Part shown: one piece after another, positions 21,901-31,842 of the stretch
Numbering within the stretch: the first letter of the stretch is position 1
How the letters are laid out: the number at the start of each line of letters is the position of its first letter
Origin: Huiozyma naganishii CBS 8797
Taxonomy: Eukaryota; Ascomycota; Saccharomycetes; Saccharomycetales; Saccharomycetaceae
Direction of reading: 5' to 3'
Length of the DNA: 64,000 bases
NCBI RefSeq assembly: GCF_000348985.1
Contig: NC_035932.1
Span: forward strand, 62,001 to 126,000
Made by a program: the position numbers and the translations under genes
Notes under the pieces: model-generated
What the model was told of the DNA's origin: nothing
Databases searched by the model: none
Seen by the model: the letters and a program-made list of their open reading frames with translations, nothing else

Positions 21901-22366
21901 CTCAAGTTCTCTGGTTGTTTGGGTGAAAGTTCGGCTTAGCGATCGCAGGAACCAAGCAATTATTTCTACTTGTGAGGACGAAACCCATAGCAATGGGCCA
22001 TGAGAGCTCGTGTCTTGGAGTGACGAAGGATCGTGTTATCGTAGAGGGGGTGCCTTTACCGCCACTTCTCTACCTGTCCCTCGCTCTTGTTCAAGTTTTT
22101 GGAAGTCCTAAACACATTTCTTTCAACCAGTATAAAGACACACAGTTCGGTAGTTACTAGCTTGATTCAAGTTATCTCGATGAATGGGGGTGATCCCAGT
22201 TCCCGTCTTGCCCCTGGTGCCTTTCGTTGGAAAAAGCAAGCATTCGGTGGTGGAAGTAAATAGCTGTCCACTTGACTTTTTATCTTCGATGTTGCTCACC
22301 ATAAAAAAACGAGAAAATGATGGTTAAACCATAGTGGCAACGGGATCCGGAACACACACCACTCTA
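18909..22366. other. 3.46-kb gene-free region upstream of MGA1
   Basis: Between the MGA1 start and the 3' end of the SOL-like gene I see no reading frame with protein-like composition, no tRNA and no mobile element. Landmarks are an (AT)10 run at 19214-19233, long A- and G-runs near 19271, 21340 and 21493, a CT-rich block near 20480-20540, and an AAT trinucleotide repeat near 20914-20938. MGA1 in S. cerevisiae also has a long upstream region, so extended regulatory DNA, a long leader, or a non-coding transcript are possible. Confidence 0.6.
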
Positions 22367-23047
22367 TCAGAACAGCGAGACATTGTCACCCATGATAAAG
22401 CTCATTCGATCAGGACACTGCGTCTCAACCAACTCATACCCGCTAGGCGACAGTACTTTTTGCTCGACGTTGTTAAGCAAGAAAAAACAAACGTGGTGTG
22501 CTGCGCGAAGCACAGGCATGTTCAAGTGTACCTGGTTGTCCGGACCGACGACAAGCGTATCTGAAGCATCACGATCAACGAATACAGTACCCGTCAGTAC
22601 CACCAGGTCAAATTTATCTTTTGGTAATAACGACTGAAATTCGGAGACTATTTTGTCCGTATCTACGCCCTCCTTGTCTCCAGCGGTGACCAAAGATTCA
22701 TTGATGGTAACAACGGTGGGCCCCAGATTGAGGTGTCCACCCTTGTGGATCAACCGGTTTAGAATCTGCGCCTTGAACATCCCGTAATGACTGTCCGGTG
22801 AATCGAACGGGACCAGCTTTTCCCTCACGAAATAGATCTTCCATTTGGACCATTGAACCTGTGAGGACAGCTGAGGATCATCAACCAGACCCTGTACCAA
22901 GGTGGAGCACAGGTCGTTGTCGTCAGCGATGTCAAGGGCCACGTTGAACTCACCAGTGGTTTCCAGCGCTTCGTTCTGTTTATCGACTATCAAGGAACAT
23001 AGTTCGTGAGACAGTTCCGATTCTGGGTATCTACCTGTTGCGGACAT
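22367..23047 (-). CDS. SOL4: Degenerate 6-phosphogluconolactonase-like protein (SOL family)
   Basis: The 226-residue protein shows SOL-family segments in the right order: HELCSLIVDKQNEALE, QVQWSKWKIYFVREKLVPF, DSHYGMFKAQILNRL, FDLVVL and LNMPVLRAAHHVCFFL. Two motifs of active lactonases are missing: the N-terminal SGGSL loop reads DIADDNDL, and the catalytic GxGPDGHTCSLFPG loop, with about 20 residues, is lost between FDLVVL and LNMPVL. It is therefore unlikely to hydrolyse 6-phosphogluconolactone. S. cerevisiae Sol1 and Sol2 are family members with tRNA-related genetics, so a non-enzymatic role is conceivable. Position between MGA1 and CPD1 equals SOL4 (YGR248W). The ATG at 23047 (MSATGR) follows a GAGAAA-repeat leader at 23102-23126. 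Confidence 0.8.
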   Translation of the reverse strand: MSATGRYPESELSHELCSLIVDKQNEALETTGEFNVALDIADDNDLCSTLVQGLVDDPQLSSQVQWSKWKIYFVREKLVPFDSPDSHYGMFKAQILNRLIHKGGHLNLGPTVVTINESLVTAGDKEGVDTDKIVSEFQSLLPKDKFDLVVLTGTVFVDRDASDTLVVGPDNQVHLNMPVLRAAHHVCFFLLNNVEQKVLSPSGYELVETQCPDRMSFIMGDNVSLF

Positions 23048-23327
23048 TGTAATCCTTCTCCAGAGATAGAGAGAAACACATGTAAGCACGCACACACGCA
23101 CAGAGAAAGAGAAAGAGAAAGAGAAATTATTAGTTGGCGGGGGGGGAGGGGAAGTGGAACAGATCAACTTATATAGGTGTCACCGGTAAACGCCTGTACC
23201 CCTCTTCATGAATAAGGGCCCTGGGGAATAGAGATGAGCGATGCATATAGGTTAGGCGACGCCAGTGGATCAAAAAAAAGGGATGCGATGCTCCGCAGGG
23301 CAAGGGTATCTATCTCTTTGAGGGGAG

Positions 23328-23981
23328 CTAAATGGTAGTCTGTCCTAGGACTTCCCACTCGTCTACTGGACCCTCACATCTCACGATCTTAAAGGATCCC
23401 GGGACGTTCCAAGCGATATTAGTCGGCGATGTGTCAAAATTCCATTTCACCTGGATATCGTCCAAATTCGTGTTGGCAGTGGCGGGGTCCTCTTCCAGAT
23501 TGACGTCCAGTATATCCTCTATTCTTTGCAGCACAATTCGCAGAAACGCTTTACTTATTGGGGTTACGTCGGAGTAAAGCAGGGACAGGTGCGGGTCAAA
23601 AGCGGTCGTCGGGTTCGGATTGGGCACATAGAGCTCATTGATGATCTGATGGATACTCATAAGGATCTTGTTTTTCCTGCACTCTAGTGCCACTTTCTTG
23701 AAGTACCTTTTCCCGACGTAGCAGCTTTTAAAGGAGACCAGCGGGTCCTGCCCTGGTTTCAATTTCAACTGCGACTTGACCGAGTGTATAGCGGCAACGC
23801 ACGACGTGAGTACCTGATTGGCATTGTCCTCCGTGCGGCACTCCAGTCGTGTATTCAAAGTTATATGTGGTTCAAACGCGGGCGAACCAGGGAACAGCGA
23901 CTGCAAAGACGCAATCAACTGGCTCAGAATCTCGTATTCCAGCGAACCCTGTAGCGGGCAGTACCACAGTGCAACGGTCAT
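23328..23981 (-). CDS. CPD1: 2H-family cyclic nucleotide phosphodiesterase Cpd1
   Basis: The 217-residue protein (S. cerevisiae 239) opens ADP-ribose 1'',2''-cyclic phosphate, the by-product of tRNA splicing made by Tpt1, to ADP-ribose 1''-phosphate. The two HxT/HxS catalytic motifs of the 2H superfamily are present: PHITL (His39, Thr41) and PHLSLL (His131, Ser133). The N-terminus MTVALWYCPLQGSLEYE and C-terminus DEWEVLG align well with S. cerevisiae. The start at 23981 is chosen by that alignment. Next to SOL and SDA1 as in YGR245C-YGR248W, but BRF1 (YGR246C) is absent between CPD1 and SDA1. Confidence 0.95.
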   Translation of the reverse strand: MTVALWYCPLQGSLEYEILSQLIASLQSLFPGSPAFEPHITLNTRLECRTEDNANQVLTSCVAAIHSVKSQLKLKPGQDPLVSFKSCYVGKRYFKKVALECRKNKILMSIHQIINELYVPNPNPTTAFDPHLSLLYSDVTPISKAFLRIVLQRIEDILDVNLEEDPATANTNLDDIQVKWNFDTSPTNIAWNVPGSFKIVRCEGPVDEWEVLGQTTI

Positions 23982-24404
23982 AGATGTGCCAGGCGTCAAA
24001 GGGGCACAGTATTGTCAGAAAGTAGAGTACAGTGCTCAGCACAGATTAAGTACACTCCGAGAATAAGGGCCTTCGCAATCGTTTACAACCTGCAATCCCT
24101 GAAAGAGAGTGTGTTTCAAAGAGAGAGAGATGCACAATACAATATAAATATATTTTTTCGTTGGTCGCTGTTTCAATTATTCTAAACCCAATGTAAGAGC
24201 AGAGAGTGTGCGTGTTTATGTATGTGTGTACAAATAGTTCCTTCGCGCGCCCAATGCCGACAACACTAGCAGAATCTTGAGGCCCAACCCCGGTAACATT
24301 TCAACAGCATTGCTTTCAACAAACGACTGCCCATCGTGGTATTGCGTCTTTAGGTGTGGAGTGTGGGTGTGTGACATGCATTGCGGAGCTAAGAACTAGA
24401 GAAT

Positions 24405-24482
24405 CACGTGCTTTTTTAAACATCACGTGCTTTTTATTTTGTGTCACGTGACCTTAAAATAATGGCACGTGATTTTCACGTG
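24405..24482 (+). promoter_or_regulatory. Cluster of five CACGTG E-boxes
   Basis: CACGTG occurs at 24405, 24424, 24445, 24466 and 24477, five times in 78 bases, most preceded by A or T and C (RTCACGTG-like). This matches binding sites of bHLH factors such as Cbf1, Pho4 or Tye7. The density is far above chance, and the cluster lies 185-262 bases upstream of SDA1. Confidence 0.8.
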
Positions 24483-24511
24483 CTCGTTTTTTTTTCCTTT
24501 TTTCGGGATAC

Positions 24512-24612
24512 TGAAAATTTTTCCCTTTTCTGTTCTGCTTCAAGAAACAAAGTGAAAAATTTTCGATCTACACAGCAAGCTCATCTCATCGCTACTCATC
24601 GCTACTCATCGC
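24512..24612 (+). promoter_or_regulatory. RRPE and three phased PAC elements of SDA1
   Basis: RRPE-like TGAAAATTTT at 24512-24521 and TGAAAAATTTTC at 24553-24564 precede three PAC elements in reverse orientation (CTCATCGC at 24585, 24595 and 24605). The PAC elements repeat every 10 bases, about one helical turn. The pair is typical of ribosome-biogenesis genes. Confidence 0.85.
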
Positions 24613-24666
24613 TCTTTGTTCGTGGTGGATAGAGGCTTCTGTTGCAACACAAGTGATTGAGCAAAA

Positions 24667-26943
24667 ATGGGGAGAAGAGGGAGAGCCGGTGTACTACCGA
24701 ACAATATTATCCTGCTGCAGAACCTAGTCAAGAGGGACCCGGAATCGTACCGTGAGGAGTTTTTGCAGCAGTACTCGCACTATGAGTCCCTGCGGGACAT
24801 TTTCATGGTGAATGGGGCCGGTGTCGCCAGTGCCGGGTCCGGGATGGACGAGGTGAATATCTCTGGGAACGACGACTCCAATGGGTCGACTTTGCATCTG
24901 ATTGAACTGATTGGGTTCGTCTCGCAAGTTTGCTCTTGCTTCCCCAAGGAGACAGTCAATTTCACGCACGAGTTGAAGCAATTGCTGTTGGAACACCACA
25001 AAGTGCTGCCCTTTGAGCTGAAGGAGAAGATCCTGATGTGCCTCACCATGCTGAGGAACAAGAACGTGCTGACGCCAGAGGAGTTGATACAGACACTGTT
25101 CCCGCTGTTGATCGCGTACTCCGCACAGGGGAACTCGCTTGGGATAAACACGCACGCGAAGGCGTTGCGGAGACTGATATACAACAACTTGGTTTCGCTG
25201 TTGAAGAGTTGTAACAGTGGGTCCAAGAACCAAAAACTGAATAAGAGCACGCAGGCCATCTGTTTCAACCTGTTGGATAAACCTGACTCCCAAGGTATCT
25301 GGGCCGCCAAGTTGACTAGAGAACTGTGGAGACGTGGGATCTGGGATGATTCCAGAACAGTGGAGATCATGACCCAGGCGGCTATTCACGAGGATGTCAA
25401 GATCGCGTTGTCCGGTATCATGTTCTTCCTCGATGCGGACAAGGAACGTGAGGAGAATTTCGAGGACAATTCAGACAGTGACGAAGAAGTGGACGTGGGG
25501 AAGTTGAGACACAAGTTGCAGATTAACAAGAAGACTGGGAAGCGTGGTAAGAAGCTCACGACGGCGATCAAAACGATAAAGAAGAAGAATAAGAACAAGG
25601 GCGACGGGAACGGTATCATGCTGAACTTCAGCGCGATTCATTTGTTGCGTGATCCCCAGGGGTTTGCAGAGGTCCTATTCAAGGAGCATTTGTCCGGTAA
25701 AAGAACGAACAAGTTCGACATGGAACAAAAGATCCATATAATGCAACTGATCTCCCGTTTGATTGGGTCGCATAAACTGATAGTGCTTGGACTGTACACG
25801 CACTTCCTAAAGTATCTGACGCCAAAGCAGAGAGACGTCACGAGGATCATGGCAGCCTGCGCCCAGGCGTGTCACGAGTTGGTGCCCCCCGAGACCATCA
25901 TGGTGATGGTCCGGAAGATCGCCGACGAGTTTGTCTCCGATGGTGTGGCATCCGAGGTTGCCGCTGCTGGTCTGAACACCATCAGGGAGATTTGTACTCG
26001 TGCACCATTGGCGATCGAGGAGACGCTGCTGCAAGATTTGGTCGAGTACAAGGGTTCCAAGGCGAAAGGTGTTACAATGGCCGCCAAGGGTCTTATTTCT
26101 CTGTACAGGGAGATCGCACCTGAGATGTTGAAGAGGAAAGATAGGGGTAAGACGGCCGCCATGGCATTGCAGAGCTCGAAGAGAGCCGATGGCACGCAGA
26201 AGAGCACAAGGCCGCAATTCGGTGTTGAGAGTAACGTCACCAACATCGAGGGTCTCGAGCTTCTGGCCGAGTGGAAGCGTACACAGGAGGCCGAGGGTGC
26301 CGATGCGAACGACGATGACGACGCGAACTGGGAAGTTGACGACGAGAAGGAGCAGTCCTCTGACATTGAGGGCGAATGGGTTAACATCGAGAGTGATAAA
26401 GAGTACGACGTCGATATGGACAGCAGTGACGACGACAGTGCAGAGAAGAAGGACAAGGCTGAGGACTCGGATCTTGACTTGAGCGACGACGAAGGTGCAG
26501 AGAAGCCCCCAACGGATAAACCTATCACCAGAGAGGAAGCGTTCAAGCAGTTAGCGGCGACGAGGATCCTGACACCTGCTGATTTTGCGAAACTGCAAGA
26601 GTTGAAGACGGAGGACGGTGTTGCCAAATTAATGGGCATAAAGCCCTCAGGTGAGGATATCGTCGACGCAAGAACACTGATCGGACCGATCAAGTACAAG
26701 CAGACGCGTGAGGAGAGGCTGCAGCAGGTGCAAGAGGGCCGTGAAGGCCGTGAGAAGTTCGGCTCGAGACGTGGTAAGCGTGAGAACGCACACTCATCGA
26801 CCAACAGGGAGAAGCAGAGGAAGAAGAACTTCGTCATGATGATCCACAAGAAGTCCGTCCAGGGGAAGCAGAAGATGTCTCTGCGGGACAAGCAGAAAGT
26901 GTTGAAGGCGCATATCACCAAGCAGAAGAAGAAGGGCCATTAG
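24667..26943 (+). CDS. SDA1: 60S ribosome biogenesis factor Sda1
   Basis: The 758-residue protein (S. cerevisiae 767) is a nucleolar factor needed for late pre-60S maturation and export, and named for its effect on the actin cytoskeleton. It starts [20 protein letters not shown], with helical repeat-like segments in the first 500 residues. Two lysine-rich tracts ([20 protein letters not shown] near residue 290 and KKKKGH at the end) suit nucleolar localisation. An acidic region near 545-620 ([26 protein letters not shown]) precedes a conserved C-terminal part with [19 protein letters not shown]. Promoter elements upstream agree with its role. It is followed by LSC2 as in S. cerevisiae. Confidence 0.96.
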   Translation: MGRRGRAGVLPNNIILLQNLVKRDPESYREEFLQQYSHYESLRDIFMVNGAGVASAGSGMDEVNISGNDDSNGSTLHLIELIGFVSQVCSCFPKETVNFTHELKQLLLEHHKVLPFELKEKILMCLTMLRNKNVLTPEELIQTLFPLLIAYSAQGNSLGINTHAKALRRLIYNNLVSLLKSCNSGSKNQKLNKSTQAICFNLLDKPDSQGIWAAKLTRELWRRGIWDDSRTVEIMTQAAIHEDVKIALSGIMFFLDADKEREENFEDNSDSDEEVDVGKLRHKLQINKKTGKRGKKLTTAIKTIKKKNKNKGDGNGIMLNFSAIHLLRDPQGFAEVLFKEHLSGKRTNKFDMEQKIHIMQLISRLIGSHKLIVLGLYTHFLKYLTPKQRDVTRIMAACAQACHELVPPETIMVMVRKIADEFVSDGVASEVAAAGLNTIREICTRAPLAIEETLLQDLVEYKGSKAKGVTMAAKGLISLYREIAPEMLKRKDRGKTAAMALQSSKRADGTQKSTRPQFGVESNVTNIEGLELLAEWKRTQEAEGADANDDDDANWEVDDEKEQSSDIEGEWVNIESDKEYDVDMDSSDDDSAEKKDKAEDSDLDLSDDEGAEKPPTDKPITREEAFKQLAATRILTPADFAKLQELKTEDGVAKLMGIKPSGEDIVDARTLIGPIKYKQTREERLQQVQEGREGREKFGSRRGKRENAHSSTNREKQRKKNFVMMIHKKSVQGKQKMSLRDKQKVLKAHITKQKKKGH

Positions 26944-27427
26944 TAACCGTATTTAACAAGAACGATAAAAAACGAAAGGGTGTTTGCACACACGGTAGAG
27001 CATTGTATAGTATAAACCAGTTGCCAGTGGGCAGTTCCCCATGGCATACCGCTCAGGTCTCGGATCAGGTCCCGGTCATCGGCCATTGGCGTGAAATATT
27101 TACCCGATTTGGGCACCACCTTCTTAAACGGGAAATACGTTCCCAAAACGGCAAAAACACCCAAAAAATAGCCAAGAAACCGATTTTGCGTCAAAAAAAG
27201 GACTTCTCGAGGATCGCAGCCGTTGAAGATAACACACCTGTTGTTTGGAGGAGGAGGGGAGGGGACGTTGGGGTAAAGTGTTTGTATCTGTGAGGTCCCG
27301 GGAAGTATTAAAGGAATCTCTAAGCGCTTAGTTTTATCCAGTTTATACTTGGTTGTGGTGTCCTGTGTCAGAAGTAGACGGGGGTTTGTAAGTGTTATTG
27401 GACTGAAAAGGGGAGCGCAGATAAAAG
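26944..27427. other. SDA1-LSC2 intergenic region
   Basis: No gene is seen. It holds the SDA1 3' end and the LSC2 promoter. A purine-rich stretch with a G-run near 27250-27265 is the only marked feature. Confidence 0.6.
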
Positions 27428-28687
27428 ATGTTGAGACTCAACTTGGGGAAACAATTGTTGGCGCGTACTGGGAGGAGATACTTGTCCATCCATGAGTACA
27501 GATCCGCTCAATTGCTGTCGAAGTACGGGGTGCAGGTCCCCAAGGGAGAAGTCGCGTTTACGCCGAAGGAGGCCGGGGCTATCGCACTGAATATCCCCAC
27601 GAGGGAGATTGTGTTGAAGGCTCAGGCGTTGACTGGTGGAAGAGGCAAAGGCCATTTTGACAACGGGTTTCAAGGTGGGGTGAAGATCATCAATAATGAT
27701 GTGACTGATGTTGAGTCCGTCGCGGAGAAAATGCTCGGTCATAAGCTTATCACAAAGCAGAGCGGGCCCAAGGGGAAATTTGTTTCTGGTGTGTACGTCG
27801 TCGAGAAAATGGACAGCACGAAGGAGGCGTACCTTTCGATTTTGCTGGATAGAGCGAAGAAGATGCCTCTGATCATTGCCTCCAGCGAGGGCGGTGTGAA
27901 CATCGAGGAGATTGCGGAAACCAACCCGGAAGCTATCAAGAAGTTCTGGGTCGGTGCTTCAGAGACGGAGCTAAGCCCGGAACTGGCCAAGCAAGTTGCA
28001 AGCAGCTTAGGGTTTGATCAGCAAGTAGAGGCAAGTGCCGCAGACACAATCGCCAAGTTGTACAAAATATTTAGGGAGCGTGACGCGACCCAGATCGAAA
28101 TCAACCCGCTAAGCGAAGTGACCACGAGTAACGGCGAACATAAAGCTATCTGCATGGATGCTAAATTTGGCTTTGATGATAATGCATTCTTTAGGCAGAA
28201 GGAGGTTTTCTCCTGGAGAGATTTGACGCAAGAGGATTCCAATGAGGTGGAGGCCAAAAAATACGAGTTGAACTTCGTCAAGTTGAACGGTAACATTGGC
28301 TGCCTTGTGAATGGTGCTGGGCTTGCAATGGCGACAATGGATGTCATCAAGTTGAACGGCGGGGACCCAGCCAATTTCTTGGACTGCGGTGGTGGTGCCA
28401 CCCCTGAGACCATTAAGAAGGGGTTTGAGTTGATCCTGTCCAACGATAAAGTAGACGCCATTTTTGTCAATATCTTTGGTGGTATTGTCAGATGTGATCA
28501 CGTTGCTCTCGGACTTGTAGCGGCAGCCAAGGAACTAAATATCAAGATTCCTATCGTGGCAAGATTACAAGGTACCAACTTGGACGAGGGACGCGAGATA
28601 ATCGAAAAGTCTAGGGTTAAGATATACTCGTTCGATGAGCTAGATCCTGCGGCAAAGAATGCTGTTGAACTGGCCAACGGTGCCTAA
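27428..28687 (+). CDS. LSC2: Succinyl-CoA ligase beta subunit, mitochondrial
   Basis: The 419-residue protein (S. cerevisiae 427) forms the TCA-cycle ligase with Lsc1, coupling succinyl-CoA cleavage to ATP formation in the mitochondrial matrix. The first ~20 residues (MLRLNLGKQLLARTGRRYLS) are basic and amphipathic, a typical matrix-targeting presequence. The ATP-grasp domain includes EYRSAQLLSKYGV and GGRGKGHFDNGFQGGVKII, then RDATQIEINPLSEV. The C-terminal CoA-ligase domain has VNGAGLAMATMD, LDCGGGA and VNIFGGIVRCD. Position after SDA1 matches YGR244C. Confidence 0.97.
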   Translation: MLRLNLGKQLLARTGRRYLSIHEYRSAQLLSKYGVQVPKGEVAFTPKEAGAIALNIPTREIVLKAQALTGGRGKGHFDNGFQGGVKIINNDVTDVESVAEKMLGHKLITKQSGPKGKFVSGVYVVEKMDSTKEAYLSILLDRAKKMPLIIASSEGGVNIEEIAETNPEAIKKFWVGASETELSPELAKQVASSLGFDQQVEASAADTIAKLYKIFRERDATQIEINPLSEVTTSNGEHKAICMDAKFGFDDNAFFRQKEVFSWRDLTQEDSNEVEAKKYELNFVKLNGNIGCLVNGAGLAMATMDVIKLNGGDPANFLDCGGGATPETIKKGFELILSNDKVDAIFVNIFGGIVRCDHVALGLVAAAKELNIKIPIVARLQGTNLDEGREIIEKSRVKIYSFDELDPAAKNAVELANGA

Positions 28688-29790
28688 TACAACGTTCTCA
28701 TGCACTTTCCATTTTTCTAATTTAGCCAGCTTTGTTTGCCCCATTTGTAGCTATTCTTACAAATTTTATTTAAATTAACCATCAGTTCTTCTTCTCCAAA
28801 TTGTTTGAAGACGCAAAAAATGTAAATTATATGCTAGAAGCTAAGAATGATGCTGCACTACGCATGTTTGATGTGTGGCAGGGTCTTCCAGCAGACGGTC
28901 ACTGCCGAGCGCCGGAAGCTTCTCCCCCGTATACGCGTTATATAGGAGAGTTACATAAACTGTCGATGAATTGTTTTCACCTTTTATGTGACGATAAGCA
29001 ATGTAACATTGTACGAAGCTGGATTTCCAATATCCAACAGTATAAATTAGCGGTCCGACAAAGTACGATACACTAGGAACCCAATATTTTGCAATAGCAG
29101 AGACTTTGTTCCCTTCTCTTTGTGTCACTAATTTAAAGATAATTGTCAAACTGTAATCCCAGTCATGGCATCAAGCTAATTGTAAGAGCTAAAGTCGCTT
29201 ATGATCAATTAAAGTGTGTAAGGACTCTGATATTGTGTATTTACGCAGTATACGTAAAATATGTAGTTATATCAGTTGTGCTTGCTTGGCTCAGCTTCGT
29301 TCGTTAGTCGGGTCCTGAATTTAGAACTGCTCTTGAACGATGTCGGTTCAGATACCTTGGAGTTTATATATGTTCCAGATAAAAGGCCATCCGCATGTCT
29401 CGAGTTCGTATACTCACATATCGGGTTTATAATAGTTCTTACTACTGTAAGTGAGAGGGTAACGGGGCATGAGTCCATTCCCAAAGGGAGGTTCCAATTT
29501 ATCCTCACACTAATACAAGAAAATTCAACAAAATGTTTATGTGCTTCTGCCTGACAAGTAATTAAAGAGCCGTCTAAACTACAGAACACTAGTAAGTGTC
29601 CTTTAATAGAGCTGGGTTGGAGTCTAGGTAGGTTTCAGTACTCTACAACTTTCCTCCGCACATAACTTTCTATGCTTGGATCCCAGCTAGATAATAACTA
29701 AACATCAAATTTGGCTGACACGAAAATGTGTCCAGCTGGTATTACATATTTATCCTTACATCTATATAAAAGTGAACTCAGATACAGGAA
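28688..29790. other. LSC2-PLB convergent intergenic region
   Basis: The 1.1 kb between two convergent genes is unusually long for this window. Open frames of about 90 codons exist on both strands (near 28810-29076 and 29280-29554), but I recognise no protein signature and no LTR ends. It is part of the inferred breakpoint between LSC2 and YOL107W. Confidence 0.5.
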
Positions 29791-31842
29791 TCATAAGAAG
29801 TTCAACAAAACGTTAACGAAGAAGAAAACACCAAGAGTGCTTCCGGCGTTTAGAACGTTGGCACCGCCTCTAGTCCTGGTTGTTGATGTGGAAGACGACG
29901 CAGCGCCAGAACTTGTTTGATTACCACCCGTTGCAGCGGCCATAGCTGTGATTCTAGAAGAGTTTTCGTCAACGGAACCGATCAGAGTACTTGTAGCAGT
30001 ACCATTTCTCACAGAAGAAGCGGATGTGGAGTTACTCCAGGTAGCATTACTCCCGGTAGTGTTTTGAGCAGAGACAGACGCTTCCGCATCAAAACCACCC
30101 CAACAGTAGTTGGAGAAACACTTGTTACATTCCTCTGGAAGAGCAAGGTCCTGACTTTCCTGCTTACGTCTCATGATAGCACAACCGATACACCCAATGA
30201 ATTCGGAGTCCTTGGTGAAGTTACCCATGGTCATGGATTCGAACCCATTTTGGATCATATTTCTGATGTCTTTCTCCTCGTAGTTCAGTTGCAAGGTGCT
30301 GGTGTTGGAGGCAAAGGAGTATTCCGTGTTTGGAACGTAAACAATCAATGGTGGTGTGTATCTCAAACCGGTCAAGTTCTTGGCGTCACAGCCAAAGAAT
30401 GTTGGCTTCTTGTTTAAACCGTCCTTAACAAATGTCTCGTTATCTGGGACGTAAGGGAACGCCGAGAACTGGCCCTCTGTGGTAAATTGACGTCTGTAGG
30501 TATTGATGATAGAACTTCCGTCTGGCCACGATTGCTCAGTATCATCAGATATGTCCAGAGCGAACACAACATCAACCTCACGCTCCTGTTGAATCAATGG
30601 AGCAAATGGGATACTTTCACCATTTTCACCACCGTCAACCAAACGCAAAGCGTCAACCTCAGTCAACAAAGCAGCGTAGGACTGGTTACCGTTCTCGATC
30701 CCCTTGAACGGGTTTGGTGCGTACATACCGACATCAATGTTCTTGTCCATGGTAGCGTTTGGCAAGAATTGCTTGATAAAGCTGTTAATGACGCCAGTGT
30801 AGGCCTTACCGTTTGCCGTGTTTTCGATACCGTTGAACACGTCAGAAGAGGTACCCATGATGAAACCAACGTTGTCGAAACCGGAAACACATTGACCGTC
30901 ATTGACAGGGGCACCATTGTTGACATCGGTACCGAGGTACTTAATGTCGGTGAAAGATCTCAAGGAGGAGTCCCAAGTACCAAACTCGAATGGGTTAGCC
31001 TCGTACACTGTAGCGTTTAAATGAACCATATCCTCGTCTGGGAATTCTCCATCTAAGATACTAATTGGGAACGGCATTTCAGCGTTCTTGAAGACGTCAA
31101 AGTCTCTCAAAGTGGAGAAAGTTAGCGCGTCACCGGAGTTTGGATAAGTTGGGAACATGAAGCGAGAAAGAACACGACCCCAGATATCAACGAAAGTGAC
31201 GTTGTAACCTTGAGCTTGTTTCTGATCAACCTCTTTCTTAACTGCACCGAAAATCTCGTTGGTCAAAGTTTTGTTCGAGCCACCTGGCGCGATAAGACTG
31301 TTTTCGATCGCCCAAATGGAAGTCGAGTTGGTGGTGCTCAATTGGTCCAAGATTTCTTGGATGGAGGTCCAATTGTTCCAGGCCAAAGTCGAAGTAAGCC
31401 AGTTACCACCAGACAACCCTGCAAAGTACGTTGAACTTTGCAGCAGACCACCAAGACCGTGTTCGTTGGCACCTTCAGTTCTGTTGTCCATTGCAGCAAC
31501 CATACCACCAGCGGCCAACATAGCACGGTACCCACCACCGGAGGCGGCAATACCAATTCTAGGAGCTGCGTTCTCATCTTTGAACAAATCGTCTAGGAGA
31601 GAGCTGTCCGAGAAATTCTTTGTTGCTTTAGTCAAGAAACTTTTCAAAGAGTCTCTTGTGTTAGCGTCTCTTTTCTTTAACCAGTCCTGTTCGTCCGTGG
31701 AAAGACCAGATGCGTTTCTGACAAGATTGATGTCGCTAGGACAAGACACTTCGCCAGGAGCATAACTCCCACTAGGGGACCAGGCGGCTGCACCGGCTGA
31801 CAAGGTAACCGTCAGAAGAGACGCTGGGAGAAGCAATTGCAT
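29791..31842 (-). CDS. GPI-anchored phospholipase B
   Basis: The 683-residue protein belongs to the fungal phospholipase B family (S. cerevisiae Plb1-3), which removes fatty acids from phospholipids and lysophospholipids at the cell surface and outside the cell. It has a signal peptide (MQLLLPASLLTVTLSAGAAA), the oxyanion-hole motif SGGGYRAMLAAGG near 101-113, the nucleophile motif GLSGGNWLTS (Ser144), and the catalytic-Asp region VDGGENGESIPFAPL. Many N-x-S/T sites imply heavy glycosylation. The C-terminal 80 residues are Ser/Thr/Asn-rich and end in a hydrophobic tail (LGVFFFVNVLLNFL), typical of GPI attachment. The specific paralogue is not clear. It lies in the LSC2-YOL107W interval, not its place in S. 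cerevisiae. Confidence 0.94.
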   Translation of the reverse strand: MQLLLPASLLTVTLSAGAAAWSPSGSYAPGEVSCPSDINLVRNASGLSTDEQDWLKKRDANTRDSLKSFLTKATKNFSDSSLLDDLFKDENAAPRIGIAASGGGYRAMLAAGGMVAAMDNRTEGANEHGLGGLLQSSTYFAGLSGGNWLTSTLAWNNWTSIQEILDQLSTTNSTSIWAIENSLIAPGGSNKTLTNEIFGAVKKEVDQKQAQGYNVTFVDIWGRVLSRFMFPTYPNSGDALTFSTLRDFDVFKNAEMPFPISILDGEFPDEDMVHLNATVYEANPFEFGTWDSSLRSFTDIKYLGTDVNNGAPVNDGQCVSGFDNVGFIMGTSSDVFNGIENTANGKAYTGVINSFIKQFLPNATMDKNIDVGMYAPNPFKGIENGNQSYAALLTEVDALRLVDGGENGESIPFAPLIQQEREVDVVFALDISDDTEQSWPDGSSIINTYRRQFTTEGQFSAFPYVPDNETFVKDGLNKKPTFFGCDAKNLTGLRYTPPLIVYVPNTEYSFASNTSTLQLNYEEKDIRNMIQNGFESMTMGNFTKDSEFIGCIGCAIMRRKQESQDLALPEECNKCFSNYCWGGFDAEASVSAQNTTGSNATWSNSTSASSVRNGTATSTLIGSVDENSSRITAMAAATGGNQTSSGAASSSTSTTRTRGGANVLNAGSTLGVFFFVNVLLNFL

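Larger units (their letters stand above)
23982..24666. other. CPD1-SDA1 divergent promoter
   Basis: In S. cerevisiae BRF1 lies here; no trace of it is visible. The region carries five CACGTG sites, two RRPE-like sites and three PAC elements, all nearer to SDA1 (listed separately). Confidence 0.7.

Noticed and set aside
18909..22366. Several open frames of 60-180 codons on both strands in the MGA1 upstream region
   Set aside because: They begin with non-ATG codons or have low-complexity, Cys/Arg/Ser-rich composition, overlap each other, and show no family signature.
28688..29790. Solo LTR of a Ty-like element (ATATCCAACA near 29030)
   Set aside because: No matching TGTTG start at LTR distance and no target-site duplication seen.
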